NCBI GenBank assembly: GCA_947458275.1
Contig: CANGYR010000005.1
Location: forward strand, 62,001 to 126,000
Source: Chitinophagaceae bacterium
Lineage (GTDB): Bacteria > Bacteroidota > Bacteroidia > Chitinophagales > Chitinophagaceae
DNA length: 64,000 nucleotides
Direction of reading: 5' to 3'
The first letter of the stretch is position 1, and the number at the start of each line of letters is the position of its first letter. A model generated the notes under the pieces. It was not told where the DNA came from. It saw nothing but the letters and a program-made list of their open reading frames with translations, and did no database searches. Position numbers and translations under genes: made by a program. Shown here in pieces: positions 63,747 through 64,000 of this stretch.

Positions 63747-63826
63747 CGCAGAGAAAGAAGAACACAGAGATAACGCAGAGAATAAAGTCCTCTGCGAAAA
63801 CTCAGCGAACTCTGCGGCTCTGCGGT
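63745..63826. repeat. CCGCAGAG-type extragenic repeat
   Basis: Many CAGAG/CTCTG words; ends ACCGCAGAG (63745-63753) and CTCTGCGGT (63818-63826) are perfect inverted repeats. A known kind of dispersed sequence in many bacteria. It overlaps the only start codon of the TIGR02757 gene. Confidence 0.8.
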
Positions 63827-63883
63827 AAAAAAATGTTTAGCAGTTTAGGAGATTAGAAGTTTAGTTGTTGCAACCTCTTCAAC

Positions 63884-64000
63884 CTATCTCTCCATCGCCT
63901 GCTTCAAATCCTCCACCAAATCATCCGCATCTTCAATGCCAATGCTCAATCTGATGAGGCCGTCCGTTAAACCATATTTCAGTCTTTCTTCTCTTGGTAT
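63884..64000 (-). CDS. Transsulfuration-family PLP enzyme, C-terminal end only (5' part outside window)
   Basis: The last 38 residues of a cystathionine gamma-synthase/lyase or O-acetylhomoserine sulfhydrylase: REERLKYGLTDGLIRLSIGI then EDADDLVEDLKQAMER. This C-terminal block is shared by the family, so the exact enzyme cannot be told here. Fits with methionine metabolism near the split metH. Confidence 0.85.
   Translation of the reverse strand: MPREERLKYGLTDGLIRLSIGIEDADDLVEDLKQAMER

Overview
The window looks like a chromosomal segment of a Bacteroidota bacterium, most likely family Chitinophagaceae. The grounds are: a type IX secretion sorting tail on a secreted amylase, TonB-dependent and OmpA-less beta-barrel proteins, FISUMP, IPExxxVDY, DUF4286 and THX proteins, a methionine synthase split in two genes, and promoters of the phylum type (TTG or TTTG, 18 to 21 bases, then TAnnTTTG). 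The family assignment is inference; no rRNA or tRNA gene was seen.

Layout. 1-2.8 kb: a cobalamin riboswitch with btuB-like receptor and cobT. 2.9-4.3 kb: a cupin and a HigBA toxin-antitoxin pair with a dyad operator. 4.4-9.7 kb: TolC-type channel, adaptor and outer-membrane barrel. 9.7-12.7 kb: MurU-like and AmgK/RapZ-like enzymes of cell-wall sugar salvage, separated by a NYN nuclease gene with a terminator-bearing leader. 13-14.9 kb: umuDC under a 33-bp palindrome, with a UmuD that lacks the usual lysine and cleavage site. 15-20.8 kb: amylase, VOC, MgtC, SRPBCC and an Ig-like lipoprotein. 20.9-25 kb: molybdenum enzyme cluster (mobA, fdhD, small protein, YdeP-type oxidoreductase). 25.1-31.6 kb: recR, split metH with a structured leader, xth, HU, THX. 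31.7-36.5 kb: pdxH, coiled-coil protein, pyrH, tsf, rpsB, rpsI, rplM. 36.6-39.1 kb: two amidohydrolases, one lacking its HxH motif. 39.1-41 kb: small secreted proteins and an L,D-transpeptidase. 41-49.1 kb: SNF2 helicase, ComB, GcvT, PspC, PadR. 49.2-55.9 kb: palindromic repeats, a lipoprotein, DUF1800/DUF1501 pair, a scar made of two gene tails, FISUMP lipoprotein. 55.9-61.6 kb: feoB, small membrane proteins, pterin dehydratase, rho. 61.8-64 kb: a GxxExxY gene framed by inverted repeats, a TIGR02757 gene, a CCGCAGAG-type repeat, and the tail of a transsulfuration enzyme.

Most of the window is ordinary housekeeping. The parts that stand out are: the GxxExxY gene bracketed by 30-bp inverted repeats and 65-bp tandem units (62.1-62.8 kb); the umuDC operator plus apparently non-cleavable UmuD (13 kb); the junction at 53,441/53,442 where the 3' end of a feoB homologue abuts the 3' end of a homologue of the 49.6-kb lipoprotein, as a tandem duplication would leave; the NYN leader (11.1 kb); and a set of genes whose -7 promoter box ends exactly four bases before the ATG, suggesting leaderless messages.
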